A DNA stretch of 64,000 bases from Trematomus loennbergii (Eukaryota > Chordata > Actinopteri > Perciformes > Nototheniidae), in contig JAAOOA010000033.1 in NCBI GenBank assembly GCA_012861695.1, positions 11,834,325 through 11,898,324 of the forward strand, in the 5' to 3' direction. This document shows, one piece after another, positions 12,753 to 25,623 of the stretch. The stretch's first letter is position 1. Each line of letters opens with the position of its first letter. The notes beneath the pieces were generated by a model. The model did no database searches, was not told where the DNA came from, and worked only from the letters and a program-made list of their open reading frames with translations. The position numbers were made by a program, and so were the translations under genes.

Positions 12753-12812
12753 TATGCACAATAGCTACAGTGTAGTTTTGTCAATGAAAAGTCCCAGGCT
12801 CCTCCAACATAA
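12753..12812. repeat. Dispersed repeat fragment shared with 27016-27108
   Basis: The segment holds GTGTAGTT..GTCAATGAAAA.. and then CAGGCTCCTCCAAC, also present in the same order and orientation near 27030-27090. It is an old interspersed repeat. I cannot see its ends. Confidence 0.6.
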
Positions 12813-12814
12813 AT

Positions 12815-14220
12815 AAAAAATATGGGTATAGGTGGTTGCATTTTAATATATTATTCCAAACATTTCTTATTTGTTCTCCACACTCAAACGGAGGATGCTC
12901 AAAGGGATATATTTAGAAATACCAGATAAAATGTCTAGCTCTAGTATGTTGAAATGAGAAAATAAAGCATCAAATACCCTGAGCCTTTCCTGCACGTCTT
13001 TTCATCTTTTAAGATATGAGGAGTTCTCAAAGAGTTATACGGAAAGAAACCTGTAGATAATTGATGATGATGTCGTCTCCAGACAGGGACTCTCCATGGC
13101 AGCTGGAACAGCGTCTCAAATATTGAGGATAAAGTGGTACTTAAGCACCCCTGAATTTGATATAAGCTCTCCAACAAAAACACTTAAAGCTGCCAAAAAG
13201 AAAAATCTTGTTCCATCTCCCTGGCAGAATTTGACTAGTTGGTTGATAGCTGCAGCCAAGAAAAGCTGCGGCGCATCTACTTGACAAAATCATCTTGTCC
13301 ACGTGTTTCTGTTCAGACAACTTAGCATGAGCATGTGAAATCATTAAAGTGAATCCCCTCACTTTTCACAAGGCATGGAAGAAAAAGTTAGAATATATGA
13401 CTTTGAACATGGGCTAAACCGTTCTGTGTGTCTTTACATTTTCCGCTGCTGATCAGATTTATACTTGATCTTTATTTCAAAGTTATGAGGGATGGATATT
13501 TTTTACTAGTACTAGAGTACTTGTGCTTATTCAGACAAGTGAATCTGACACTTCAAAATATTGAACACACGGTTCAGAAACAGATATCAGACGTGATCAA
13601 TTATAATTACTTGTCAAGCTCTCTGCTATTGTTATGGTAAACAATTTATTTGTTTGAAGCCCTTACTGGCACGCGTACACTTTTGATAGTTATTTAAAGA
13701 TTTGAAAGCTTCTCAGAGAGAATCATATTATCACCATATGAGCCACACATCTGATATTTTCTTTGTGTCGACAAGGATTGCAACCTGTTGCTGTTAAACC
13801 GTTTTTTTGACAACAGGAACTTATTGACATGTTTACAAAGTGCATTCTGTACGAAGTAGCTGCACAGTGTATTATTAGTAACAGAAGATTGGCAGGTATC
13901 TCATGTTTGCACAAGGATTCAAACTAAACTGTTATAATATTGACAGTTTACTTTGCTTGTCGCACAGAGTTAGGTTTGTCCATCTTGCGTGGGCTATCAC
14001 TGTCAGCTGATGTTAATTCATTTAACACTTATCATGTCTACTCATTGCCACTGACAATCATTCAGCCTTGTGTCTATTTGCTTGACAGGTGTGATGAGGA
14101 GAGTGAACTGTGTGTTGTCACATTTAACTCTTCTTCAACAGTGAGCTGCTCACAGGTCCACAGATGTCCTCACTTTTGTAGTTTCTCGTGAGTCCATTTT
14201 TACATGCAGGTTTTTCCTCA
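12815..14220. other. Non-genic DNA
   Basis: Short frames on both strands overlap at 12941-13362 but show no family motif or coherent splice context. I see no bounded repeat here. Confidence 0.5.
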
Positions 14221-14348
14221 GATGGATAATAGATTAGATATTATTCATCCCAGATTGGGATTTATTTTGTAATAGCATCATGTTTACAGGCCTTACACAT
14301 GAGTTAAAAATATTAAAACAATTAAATAAATCAATAAAATAAAATATT

Positions 14349-14440
14349 AGTAGTAGGCTAGTAGTAGTAGTTGTAGTAGTAGTAGTGGTAGTGGTAGTGG
14401 TAGTATAGTGGTAGTAGTGGTAGTAGTAGTAGTAGTAGTC

Positions 14441-14519
<79 letters not shown>
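14349..14519. repeat. Compound microsatellite: (TAG/GTG)n followed by (TA)n
   Basis: A trinucleotide tract of TAG with TGG interruptions runs to about 14440. It then switches to an almost pure TA dinucleotide tract (14443-14511) and a short ACACAC end. Such tracts are highly length-variable, and assemblies often misstate their length. Confidence 0.95.
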
Positions 14520-14520
<1 letters not shown>

Positions 14521-14854
14521 ACATAAGAAAATATAAATCTATATAAAATATACAGAATAAGTAAGAATACTCTATAAAACAAACAGAAATAATATTATAA
14601 ACATAATATAATATAAACACATTTGCAAAGTAGTTGCAGTTTTCTTTATAATAAAAAATAACAACTCATTTCAATGTATTTTATGATTAATTTAGAAGTC
14701 TCCGACAGGCTGTTGGGAAACCTATTCTGTAAGAATTAAATATACCTGGACTTGTGTGAACAATGATATGTGGATCTTATTAGGGTAAGGAGAGCTGGGC
14801 TGGGTCCAATCTGGTATCTCATGTTTACCAAAACACTGGCTTTGGGGCGGATAT

Positions 14855-14944
14855 ACACACACAGCTAGGTACACATGGGCCCATATACAACGTGCAATCG
14901 TCAAACTGTAACAAACAGGAGTGAGATGTGAAATCCCAGAATTC
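14855..14944. repeat. 90-bp dispersed repeat, copy 1
   Basis: The block starts ACACACAGCTAGGTACACAT and ends CCCAGAATTC. It recurs at 16392-16481 in the same orientation with only a few substitutions. It is preceded by CCAAAACACTGGCTTTGGGG at 14828, which itself recurs at 15407, so the 14.8-15.5 kb stretch is made of pieces of an interspersed family. Confidence 0.8.
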
Positions 14945-14949
14945 TGCCA

Positions 14950-15500
14950 CAAACTTAGAGCATGACAAAGACCACAGCTATCAACGTCACACAGTGGGAC
15001 AACAACAGGGAGGTCCAACCAAGAAGGCGCCTGAGAGCAGGGGAAGACAGAGACAATCACCAGGTCGATGGAGATGGGAGAGGAGCGAAGAATGTGTGCT
15101 GACAATAGAAATAGAGAGCCAAGAGTGTTTGTTTGCCAGGACAGCACAATTCGAGGACAGATTGAATATTTCCCTACTGGAGGAGACCAGGAGACGAGAC
15201 GGCTGTAGCTATGTGCTCCAAGAGCTTAGGCTAGAAATCCCACTGACTGTGCATTATTAACCCTGAACAGCGACAGTGTGTTTGTGTCTAGAGTTTCCTT
15301 TGATACTTCGCAGTCCAGACCAGGAGTTGACGGACATCAGCGGCCCAAAAAACAACGCACCTGGGAAACATGGGACAGTACACTACGGTTACTGTCCTCT
15401 CAAAGCACCAAAACACTGGCTTTGGGGTGGATATTTTTGGTCAAATATTAATGGTTCCAAGAGGATGCTGACTTTGGTGCTCCTTTGAAAAAAAGATGTC
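14950..15500. other. Repeat-derived region with a 110-codon open frame of unknown meaning
   Basis: A plus-strand open frame (14928-15260) is rich in R, E and Q and lies next to the dispersed repeats described here. I recognise no domain and no splice signals. It is most likely part of an old mobile element rather than a host gene. Confidence 0.35.
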
Positions 15501-16391
15501 ATCGTCACCATTAAGTGTTGAGTGTATATTTTGACAACTATTGAATGGATTGTTTATTAAATACAAAATATGGATTGCTTGCTGCCCTCAAAGCCTCAGA
15601 GCTGAAAGCATGGCTGTAGACATTTTAGGCATTTGAGTATTCTTAAAAATGATATTGTACATTTAAATGTCATTCGTTCACAGTCAAAGACAGTTACATT
15701 GATTTTATGTTATTGCTTTTATTATTTGCTGTTTGGTTTACACATTAGGCCTGTCACTTTGTTATGATTAAAATCAATGAATGTTTGCAGATAAGAAACA
15801 CAAGATAGAAAGTATATATTTTTATTGCAAACTTGACCAGGGTGCCTGTTTTGATTACCTATGGTATAAATCAATCCTCGCTCGTTTTGAACAATCAGCC
15901 CATCTGTCACTCCTCTCCAAACCTAGACAGAAAATGGGAACGCGCTACATGAACAGAACAAAACCTAAATTGCTCTTATTGGTTTATTGATGTGAAGACA
16001 GGTCAAAATTGCTTGATGAGACAGAAAAAAGACAATGTACCTCAACAGAACAGGAGCACTCGGATCAAAAAGCATTGAGTTGACTTCAAAAGGAGTGTCT
16101 GCCGTGTTTACTGCACCTTTTCTTCAGAATTGACCTCTGTAATTTAATTAGAACAAAGACAATCCATGTTGTCCGGGCTGGCTTGTAATTACAAGGGCTT
16201 ATGATCCTGGAAGCTTTCCAGAGAGAGGATGTGTCAGCTTATATGGGTTTGAATACAGCAGTCAATAACTCATCAGCAGTGACAAAGCACAAATACAAAC
16301 AGGCAGTCATCTGTGAACAGGAGCACAGCTGCACATTTGTTCACAGCGACACACACCCTACCTCCAAATACAATTACACAATGCCCCTCTC

Positions 16392-16481
16392 ACACACACA
16401 GCTAGGTACACATGGGCCCATATACAACGTACAATCCTCAAACTGTAACAAACAGGAGTGAGACGTGAAATCCCAGAATTC
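16392..16481. repeat. 90-bp dispersed repeat, copy 2
   Basis: Same orientation as 14855-14944. The two copies differ at a handful of positions (for example GTGCAATCGTC against GTACAATCCTC). Sequences diverge on both sides, which suggests two independent fragments rather than a tandem duplication. Confidence 0.8.
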
Positions 16482-16832
16482 AGCAAATGTTTGACAGCAC
16501 ATAACAGGAGCCAAAACAACCAGCGGCCACATGATCCGAGAAAACCCACTGATCCTCGGGGAGTTATTCCAAACATTGCCAAATGTGTGTCTGCAAAGTT
16601 TACCCGGAGTTCAGAACTCAATGAGCTAGCAGCCCCCTATTCACAAAAAAAAGCTGAAAGTTTGACTACAGTGACAGAATGCATACAATGCTAAAATGTA
16701 CCAAATGTACTGGTAAAAAAATGTAAAACATTCACATTGCAAACAAATAAGCTGAAACAAAGGCATCTTTACACATATTTAAATATCAATATGACTCACT
16801 TTTGTGCTCGAGTACAGAATAAACATTTCACA

Positions 16833-17010
16833 TTCGGGGGGACCCTTATCAAAAATGAAAATGTTATATAAGCGGGGACCCTTATAAAAAAACGTACATT
16901 TTATAAAGGGGGGGGCCCTTATCAAAAAAAAATATTTTTATAAGGGGGGACCCTTATCAAAACATTTACATTTTATATAAGGGGGGACCCTTATCAAAAA
17001 GTAAAATGTT
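16833..17010. repeat. Minisatellite of about 40-bp units with G-runs
   Basis: Four to five units contain GGGGGGACCCTTATCAAAA, then an A/T-rich segment (TACATTTTATATAAGG). The units differ by small changes and A-run lengths. The array directly abuts the GC-rich left end of a probable MITE at 17016. Confidence 0.85.
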
Positions 17011-17015
17011 ATGTT

Positions 17016-17210
17016 AAGGCCGCTACACACCGGGCCGATTTCGGCCGTCGATAGATGTCTGGCTGGCCGTCGATGAGCGTCGTGTCGCCCTACTCAGATT
17101 GGTGTGTCCCGCACCGTCGTGTCTTTTCGGCCGTGCAGACACCTTCCGCCGCCGATTCGACATGTTGAATCGGGAGGCTGTCGGTAAAAGGCCGTCGGCA
17201 AAAGAAATCA
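17016..17210. mobile_element. Probable MITE left end, GC-rich
   Basis: The sequence AAGGCCGCTACACACCGGGC is followed by repeated GGCCGTCGAT / CGTCGTGTC words and changes sharply in composition from its AT-rich neighbours. The GGCC-nnn-TACACACC style matches the outer ends of several fish MITEs. I found no matching inverted end downstream, so the element is truncated or diverged. Confidence 0.4.
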
Positions 17211-20200
17211 CTCTGATTGGCTGTTCAGCTTAGCGAAACACTATTTGCCTGAATGGGAGTGGAGCAGTACAGTACTTAAGTTGTAGGCCTAAATGTACTT
17301 TGTTACTGTCCACAATCTGCCTAGAAGTATTTTAATGTTGTAGCTGTTCCCCTTTATAAAGGTTTGGGTTAAAAAGCTGTCAAGCTTACAGTGTTAACAA
17401 AATAAAATATACTGCTCTTTCCGGTTTAGTTTACGACAGATATATTTTGTTATTGTTTTGATATTTGTAACACAAAAGTGATGGAAAAAACCCACAGCAA
17501 CACAGAAAAGATGGTCTTAACATGACCCAGCGGTCTAGTAGTTAATAAAACACAATAATATCAAAACAAAATATTACTACTAACTTTATTGTGAAATTAA
17601 AACAGAACGGTAAAAGAATAGTTGCCGGTCTATTCTGAGGCCCGATCTCTGTAGATAAATAAAGAACTACGACAGATGTGTAATATTTAATGCAGCCGAA
17701 CCATTCATTACAATGCATTAATGTGATGACTTTCAAAGAGTAAAGCAAGCACTGCTGAATAAAGTATGATTTGATCTTTTACAAAACGTTTTTTTTCATA
17801 TGGAATGTAGTTGGAGGTCAACCAATCACAGAGCTTGAGAACTAATCACGGGGTTTGTAAAGCAAAGCACATGGTGTAGTCCCAAACAATAGCTGAGGAT
17901 TCTGGGTAGTGTAGTGTCTTCTGCCATCCTAAACTCCGAAAAAATATTTGTTTCTCCGAATCGAAGGGGAAAAATACAAAAGCATTGTACTCAATTTAAA
18001 TCAATCAATGTTGTGTAATTAACACGGATAATCTGATGTTTTTGAGTTGATGAGTAGTGCAGATATCACTGTAAAATCAATCGACAGTAAGGAGAATAGT
18101 TACTTCCGGGTGTAAAATCCTCCGTTATCCAATGAGAATGAACGCTCACATTGCCTTTAAGTGCCGCCGACATGGACCGATGCGGTGCTTCCCTGAGCGT
18201 CAAATACCGCCGCCGATGGGAATACATTGCAATCAGTTGAAAGCTCTTTGCGTCCGTTTATGAAGCTGAAGGAGACTCGGCTCGTCACAACTGCACGCCA
18301 TAGGACCCTGACCAAGCGTCGCTCCTGGACGTTCAGGGAGTGAGACTGTGTTGTATAGAGAGGCGAAGTCCCTCCCTTTCCGGGGGACCTCCATGGGACC
18401 TTATTTCGGAAAAAGTATGTATTGAAGTCAATGGCGAGAGAAAGATTATCTTTCGATCCCGTTTGAATTGTGCCACAAATTACACATATGATGTTTGTCA
18501 ATTTAAAAGATAATTTTGCAAGTCAAAAAAAAAAAAATGTGTCGTAAAACTGTGAAGTAACACTTTTTTTGTGTGAAACCGCTCAATGAACTACATCTCC
18601 CGTCTCGCACCAAGACGGCCGTCACGTTGGCACATTTTACTTCTTTTTTTCAGAATGAGGCGAAAAGTATTAAAAGAGGTGAAAATCACTACAAGTCTGG
18701 GCATGTTGAGAGCTGTACATACACAAAAGGTTTGTCAGTTCCTAAGAGCCAGCATGCGGGACCGGGATTCTGGGATTTGTAGTCTTTCTAGTTGCGTATT
18801 TTTCATAGTCTTAGATTTCAACAGTTTTACGACAAATTATTTTTTAATTTTTTTTATTATTATTTTTTTTATATTATTATTTTAATATGATATATATATT
18901 AACATATTATATTCTTATATTGATTTGTCCATTGACACTCAGTTTAGGTGTTCATCATTTAAATCCTTAGAAGTTTCACAGTAATGCACGTGCCAGTACT
19001 TTATGGTGAATTAATCTAAATTCAAGAAATTAATTGACCTTTTTCTTGGAATAATTCACATGGAGGCTTAACAATAGAATCATCTTTGAACCCAAATTAC
19101 AGAAGTTAGAGGAAATCCCTCTGAGGTAGTGCAAGGAGCAGAAAAGTCAGCAAGGTCAACAGATTTATGAAAAGTAATTCAGAGAACCGTCTGCTAACAC
19201 ATATAAAAACTAGCCAAGACATTTAAGCAGCCAAGATGTTCATATCAGAGTAAAAGCAATGTAATTGAACACAGATTGTATTTATTTTAGATGACACTTA
19301 AGAAGGTTGTTGCATAAACACATCACATTGAGTCACTGAACATATTCATACACAAGGTTATACATATTCTATTTAAATAAGGGAATAAAACTGCCTCTAT
19401 AAGATAGAAGAATGGCCTGGATTTTAAGTATAAATGCCAGCGTTGACTTTGAATACGTTTGCTGCCACACATTTGTATTGTTCTTAGCCTTGCACAGTGT
19501 TTGTTATTTTAAATTAGCATTCAGCAACATTGTTTTTCTGTCTTTGAGTACTTTCTGACCCTTTGACTGAACACAGGTTATATAAACCATCCTTTTTATA
19601 GGTTTATCATTTCCAGTCACGTGGCATGGACGTTTAAAGCAAACATCAAGCAAACAGGAGTTCAAAGTGTATATTTTGTGACTTTAATTAACCCTGTGAT
19701 AATACACGACTGGGTAAGTATATTTATAGAAGCAGGTTGGTGTAAATAATAAATTAAAGTGTCCTTGATCCCGGTAATGAGTCAACATCTCAACAGGGGG
19801 GATGCTGCACCTCATTGAGAGAGAGCAATAGAATATGAACATACATGGTTTCATTTAAATCAAATAAATGTCATGTTGTATAATTATTTTCATTAAAATT
19901 GTTGAAAAGGTTGAAATGCTCAGTTAAAGGTCTTAGCTTCCCTGACCTTTAAATAAAGATCAACATGCCACCTTAAATTGCTGTTTTTCTCGGCAACAAA
20001 GAAACATTTTATCTCACAGCATGCCACCTGTTCATTCAATTTCTTCTCATTTCATTTCTTCAAACCCATACGGCCAGAAAATCATTCCCAAAAACACCTT
20101 CTCACAACAGAGAATACATACAGATGTCATCTGTGTTGTCTGGGGCTTGAATAATGAATGCAGTTCTGTGCCCGTTATCCTATTACCCTCCTCTGGAGGC

Positions 20201-20845
20201 CTGTTTGGGCCTTTAACAGGTTTTACTGAATGATGTATGTTCAGAATCCATCACAACAATGTCTGCAGACACGCTGAGTGTTGTCATGATGCTAATGCAA
20301 TTTAGTTATCATGGGCTATGATGGCGGGTAAGAAACAATTCACCACATGTCAGATGTGATGTTGTAAACATTGTAAAACACACAACAACAGAGACAGAGA
20401 TGGATGGTACCGTGTCAATGCAAGTGCATTCAAAAGCACCGATTTTTAGGGATATTATTAAACAAAATGCAAAAAAGCTGTGTGGAGGGAGATATGTCCG
20501 CTTTTAGGTCTTAGATGTTCTCTATTCATCATGTGTATCTTCCTTAAATTACTTAATGCCCATTTATATTATTGAAATTGTCGCTTTTCTATCTCATGGT
20601 CAGATTGAACACTTCTTTATTTAATTGTTCAAATGTAAAACAATCCAGGTGGTTTTAGCGTTTGAATGCTTTATATAGTGCTGTGAAAACAGAGAAACAG
20701 ATATTGATGAGGGGTGACTTAACCCATCTGCTGAAATCATATACATAATATGTATTCTCACCTAAAGAATCTACATCAGCAAGTTTATAGTCACTCAATG
20801 GGTCTGTCAATGTCCTAATGGCAATTCCATTTTGCATGGAAAAAT
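17211..20845. other. Non-genic DNA with old repeat fragments
   Basis: GC-richer patches at about 17880-17940 and 18100-18800 contain phrases such as GATTCTGGGTAGTGTAGT and GGGATTCTGGGATTTGTAG, plus two AT-only tracts (18500-18540, 18835-18900). They look like eroded transposon sequence. Open frames at 18157-18501 and 18573-18885 have no recognisable domain. From 18900 to 20845 nothing stands out. Confidence 0.45.
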
Positions 20846-20853
20846 CCTTGACA

Positions 20854-21035
20854 CAGTGGGACGTTCTGGACGAACCCCGATGGGCCGGTACCGTAGTGGG
20901 CCGGTCGGACGATGTGGGCCGGTCGGATAAGTCACTAGCACCAGCCTGCCCCCCCTCCCGTTGACAATTTACTAGTGGTACCGAAGTGGGCTGGTCGAGA
21001 TGCCCAGGCTGATTTTTAGTCCCAGTCCGCCCCTG
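20854..21035. mobile_element. Short hAT MITE with perfect 8-bp target-site duplication
   Basis: The element starts CAGTGGGACG and its far end, on the other strand, starts CAGGGGCGGACTGGGAC. The 8 bases CCTTGACA flank it exactly on both sides (20846-20853 and 21036-21043). An 8-bp duplication and CAG-type ends are the signature of the hAT superfamily. The 182-bp interior holds several GTGGGCCGGTCGG words and no coding capacity, so it depends on a transposase made elsewhere. Confidence 0.9.
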
Positions 21036-21043
21036 CCTTGACA

Positions 21044-22282
21044 TGTCTCAAAACACTCAAAACTCCAACTAGTTGCTTATTGCGCTAGTGACAGATTGTA
21101 GATCAGACTTCACGGTGTCTGAATGATCCAAATGATTGTGGTGATTGATGTTGAACAACAAATGGAACAAACATTTCCCGGCATTATTAACGAGAGATGA
21201 ACTGTATTGATAGTAACAGAGCCTGAGGGTTTGCAATATTTCTCGATAAAGACAACAAAAAACAACAACAGGAACACATATGCATAAATATGATTATATG
21301 AATCACACATCCAAAGCACATCAATAACACAGAAATGTGTTATAGATTCAGCTGTTATTACAAAGATAGTCACAAAGCTGACGGCTGAGTAGTGTTTCCT
21401 CTGAAGAGCGCTCTCAAAGGCTGCTAATTACCATCAGACTCACAAAAGCTAATGAACGGCACATTTCTTGAAGACAAATAATGCTTTTGAGAGTCTAAGA
21501 CCAAGTCGAGCAGCACTCCAGTAAAAGAACAAAGCAGACAGATTGAGATGTTTTTGTTTTCTTTTACACAATTCCTGTGTGAGGCCCTGAGGGCACATGG
21601 TTTGGATTACACAGGTTTAAAGAAGTTGTCTTTCTTATTGTTATCAACGACCTCCTCACAAACTTGACCTTAATTGGCACACTGCTGTAACTTCCCCTTT
21701 ATAAACGTAGATACCAATCCCAAAAACTCACATGTCTCTCGAGGCAGGCAAGGCACAGAGATGCTTCCTCCGTGCATTTTAAGTATTCTGTGTTGTGAGC
21801 TAAACCCAAATCTGAGCACATTTTCTGGGTCGGTTTATTTTCTAAATAAAGGCGTCTGTTGAAATCTGTCAGCGGCATGATTGAGAGATCTGTGAGGGAC
21901 CATCCGTGGTCTGTGCCCAAATCCCCTGCACTCCCCCAAAATTCAAAATCCCTCATCCCCCTCAAATCAAGCCAAGCAAGCCGACATGTTTCCCTCTCCC
22001 ACTGTCACTCCATCCTCCCCTCTCTCTTTCTATTTCTATTTTCAATCACTCTCTCTTTTTCTGATACCTCTATCAGTGTGCCACATAGCACATCTTTTAT
22101 TCTGATTTGTGTCTTTGTCTTCCCCCCACTATATCCCTCTTTCTGTTCAAGTGGCATAGCTGTACGAGAGCAGAGACCTGGAGAGGGTGAGAAGAGGGTG
22201 AAGAGAGGGTGAGGGGAGAGAAGGGAGGGGGCTGAGCTGAAGCCACAGGCAGACAGCATGCATCGCTTGGTGCCAGGGTCTT
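21044..22282. other. Non-genic DNA
   Basis: No gene is supported. A pyrimidine-rich stretch followed by a G/A-rich stretch (about 21990-22240) precedes the TG microsatellite. Open frames there follow composition rather than coding constraint. Confidence 0.5.
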
Positions 22283-22365
22283 ACTGTGTGCCAGTGTGTG
22301 TGTGTGTGCCAGTGTCTGTGTGTGCCAGTGTGTGTGTGTCTGTGTCTGTGTCTGTGTCTGTGTCT

Positions 22366-22406
<41 letters not shown>

Positions 22407-22418
22407 TGTGTGTGTGTG
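22283..22418. repeat. TG/TGTC microsatellite
   Basis: (TG)n with interspersed (TGTGTC)n units. It directly abuts the repeat copy at 22419-22645, as the CA tract at 28557 abuts the inverted copy, so the tract appears to belong to that repeat family. Confidence 0.95.
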
Positions 22419-22645
22419 TTCTGCCTCTGTGCAGACCTCTCTATGGGTCTATTTAGTGGTTCCCAACCTGTTTTGGCAGGTTATGTCAAAACAGTACAAC
22501 AATGCCTAAATACTGATTATAACACATACATTACAGTTTCACTTACATTGAAACTGTATGGGAGATGTTATATTTCTTAGCCAGCAGCAGTTGTTCTTCT
22601 TATCTAATAATAGCAGTGATTATTCATTCAGTGCATTTACAAAGT
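22419..22645 (+). repeat. Microsatellite-linked dispersed repeat, copy 1
   Basis: The segment begins TTCTGCCTCTGTGCAGACC, continues GGTTCCCAACCTGTTTTGG, and ends near GCATTTACAAAGT. The reverse complement of the same sequence lies at 28341-28556, differing by a few substitutions and a deletion of about 10 bases in the second copy. The phrase 'GTGGTTCCCAACCTG' resembles a common fish/vertebrate transposon motif. I cannot assign the family. Confidence 0.85.
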
Positions 22646-25620
22646 GGCTTACATCACACAGGAGAGACCATTATAAATTAAAATCTAAAATAACAACACA
22701 TCTTTGAGTCTGGTTTACTTTTTTCTGATTAATACTTAATTCATGAATGCTTATTTTTCATGTCTTGAATTTAAGTGTATTAAACTGGTGCCAAAAGTCT
22801 TATTTTCTACCAAGGAAGCTAACAGGCTAACACAGTGTGTTCTGTCTTCTCTCTGTCTGTCGATCTTCAAGCTCTGTTTCAGCACTGTGGAGAGCGGCGC
22901 AGCATCACACAACAAACAACGTACATTTGCAAAATAAAGAATTTTCCATTATTTGACAATAGTTGACAATGGCAGGACTTGACAAATCAGATTCAAAATT
23001 AACTATTGTTATTGGGGACAAGGTGTCTTAATATATTATGCTGTTTCAGTACAGTAGTCTGTTTCAAATTAAGAGGCATCTCCAAAGGTTGAAGACAAAA
23101 ACAATGGGACTCAATTTATTTTTATTTATATGCTGTTCAGCTTCGTATCTGCTATGTTCCACTCTACTTCAGCACTCTCCTACTGTTGTGGTTTTTCCCT
23201 CATTACTCCTCCACGAGTACAAACACACTCCACAGGAGCCAAGGTCGATACACACTCACAGATGTGTGTCTGCAGACGGTGGGTGATGTGAAAACCAAAT
23301 GATTTGAGAATACTGGTATACAAAAAGATCAACAAAGCTGCTGTGGTTAATCTTTGCTTTGATCTTACACAGAGCTCCGTCTTGCTGTTTTTTTTGAGGG
23401 GGGGGGGGGCAAGATGCTTATTATAGAAAAGATTGCAGTCTCTGAGATTAAAGCTAACAGAATTGAGAAAATTGAAATGAAATCTCTGTGGGTTTTAAAG
23501 TTTATGTGCCTTCCCTACTGTGACTGAAAACATTTCCAGTATCATGAAAATCAGTGTTTCCCAGAGTAGTGCAGATACTCTTCAAAATGCAATCATTGAC
23601 TGGTTACTGATGGTTATTACTGTATTGTTTTAATAAATCAATCGGAGCGGGAACCTAATGAAGTTCATGTATTTCTATGTGAGAAAATATAAATATTATT
23701 AAAAAAATAGGGAAAATGTGTAGTACGTCCCATATTTCCTTAGCACTCTAGCACTAAATTGCATATTAACTCAATTTGACATCCTGCTTTTTAAGTTACA
23801 TGTCCTTGTGATGTGTACTCTATTGCCCTTTTAATTTTGTGTGTATTACTACAAGTAATATTTAGCAATGCCAGATGAAATGAGCAGGCTCCTAACTATA
23901 ACACAAACCGATCTGCAGCCAGGCACATTACTCTCGTATAGCAGACACATGATCTATCTGTGGCCTCTTCAGAGGAAATGTCAAATCAGCACGAAGGATA
24001 AGGTCAGGACAAGAGCAGTTGATGAGGCATCACTTCACACGGGAAAAAAACAACAACAAAACAAGTGCACCTGCCAGTTCACTACACGGCACAAACATGT
24101 CCATCATCAGTCATTTAGTCTGGTATTGATTCTTGTAATAGCTTTTTGAGTCAAAATATGATAGCTGGAAACATTATAAATCACTCTTGCGAGTATCAAG
24201 AAAAAAGGTCTCAAAGGAAGCTCTCGAAAACATTGTGACTACATGAGGAAAAGTGAAATGATTTGATCGGCCTAATGTTGAACATAAACAATTATAAGCC
24301 ATGATAATGTTCAATTACTAGGATCTAAATAGGAAATAATAATTCAATTGATAAAATATACTGCTTTTTCTAACAATTTGTCTTTAAAACTAATGAAACT
24401 AATGAATGTCGGATGATAGCGTAGGTTTCGGAAAAGCTCAATTAAAGCTCAGTGTGGTTGCACTTGCCATTGCTTTTCTTGGCAGTGCAGACTACGCCTG
24501 ACTCCGGCTGATCCAAACATAGGCAAAGTTTAACCCTAAGAATAAATATAATTTAAACATGTGACTATATTAACCTCCTGTGCAGTTGCCAGGCTGAAAA
24601 CAATTATATTTGTACTGTAAAGTTGGGCATTTTAACTTGCGGGTCTATACGGGTCGAATCGTTTTTGGAGCCAGCTTCAAGTGGCCCGGGTTCCTGCTTG
24701 TTAAACAAAAATATTGCACCATTTAATCTATAGTATTGGCATTTTAAGAACCAATTATTCATAAGCCCTTGAGAAAACTAGCCGAGGCAAAACAGTTACC
24801 ACACAAACATTTACATTTTAAGAACATCAAGGACCTCAAATAAAATACATGTACTTGCACATCACTTGAAGAAATGTTGTCCTAGACAGGATAACTACGT
24901 AGGCGTACTATTATGTCAAGACTTTTCAGCATGCTTTGTAAGTCTGCACCAAACCCCACAGCATTGTGTTTCCATTATTTTTTTAATGGTAACCTGAATC
25001 AAGCCTCACACTTCAGTCTAAGAGAGGAACAAAGAACAAACAACAGCCCTTCTTCAACAGTCTTCCATTTATCATAATGAGCCTTGAAGGGGAATTCTAA
25101 TTACAGACAGAGAAATAGAGGAAGCTGATGTTGGCCAGCTTAACGTACGTCATTCAATCATAAAAATGCTTGTGTTTGTTTTCCCTCTCTCATTCACTTA
25201 TACTGCCTCTCTCTCCATCTCCCAGCCTGCATATCTTCTGTCTTTCTCGCCAACTCTTTCTCCCTTTCTGTATGACTGCCCTTTCAGATATATCCAAATT
25301 ACAGAAATACCAGCTTGGTGAGATCCAACAGCCTGGAGTCACTGGGCTTTCTCGTGAATTATGCTGTTTGTTTTTTATCAATCTTAAAGGCCTTGTGGGT
25401 TTGCTTTCAACATTTTCACACATGTCCTGCAAAGGGAAGAAGAGAGGCAGATAAAAAGGAGGCACGCACTGGTGATGCAGAGTTGGGAACATGAGGGGAA
25501 GAGAGTGCATAGTGTGAGTGTGTTATTGTGTAACTATACTTATATTTACTTATCTTACCAATGTGCTCACAGATAGGGAACACAAAGTTGAATTGGGGGT
25601 AACATTTTAAGAAGGATGTC
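22646..25620. other. Non-genic DNA
   Basis: No gene is supported. A short G-run (23397-23410) and a fragment reading GGAGCCAGCTTCAAGTGGCCC at 24668 suggest old repeat debris. Short frames (23038-23286, 23868-24149, 25170-25510) have no recognisable features. Confidence 0.5.
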
Positions 25621-25623
25621 ATT

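Noticed and set aside
14443..14511. AT-only tract as an origin or matrix attachment site
   Set aside because: It is a pure TA microsatellite adjoining a TAG tract. Nothing else supports a replication or attachment function.
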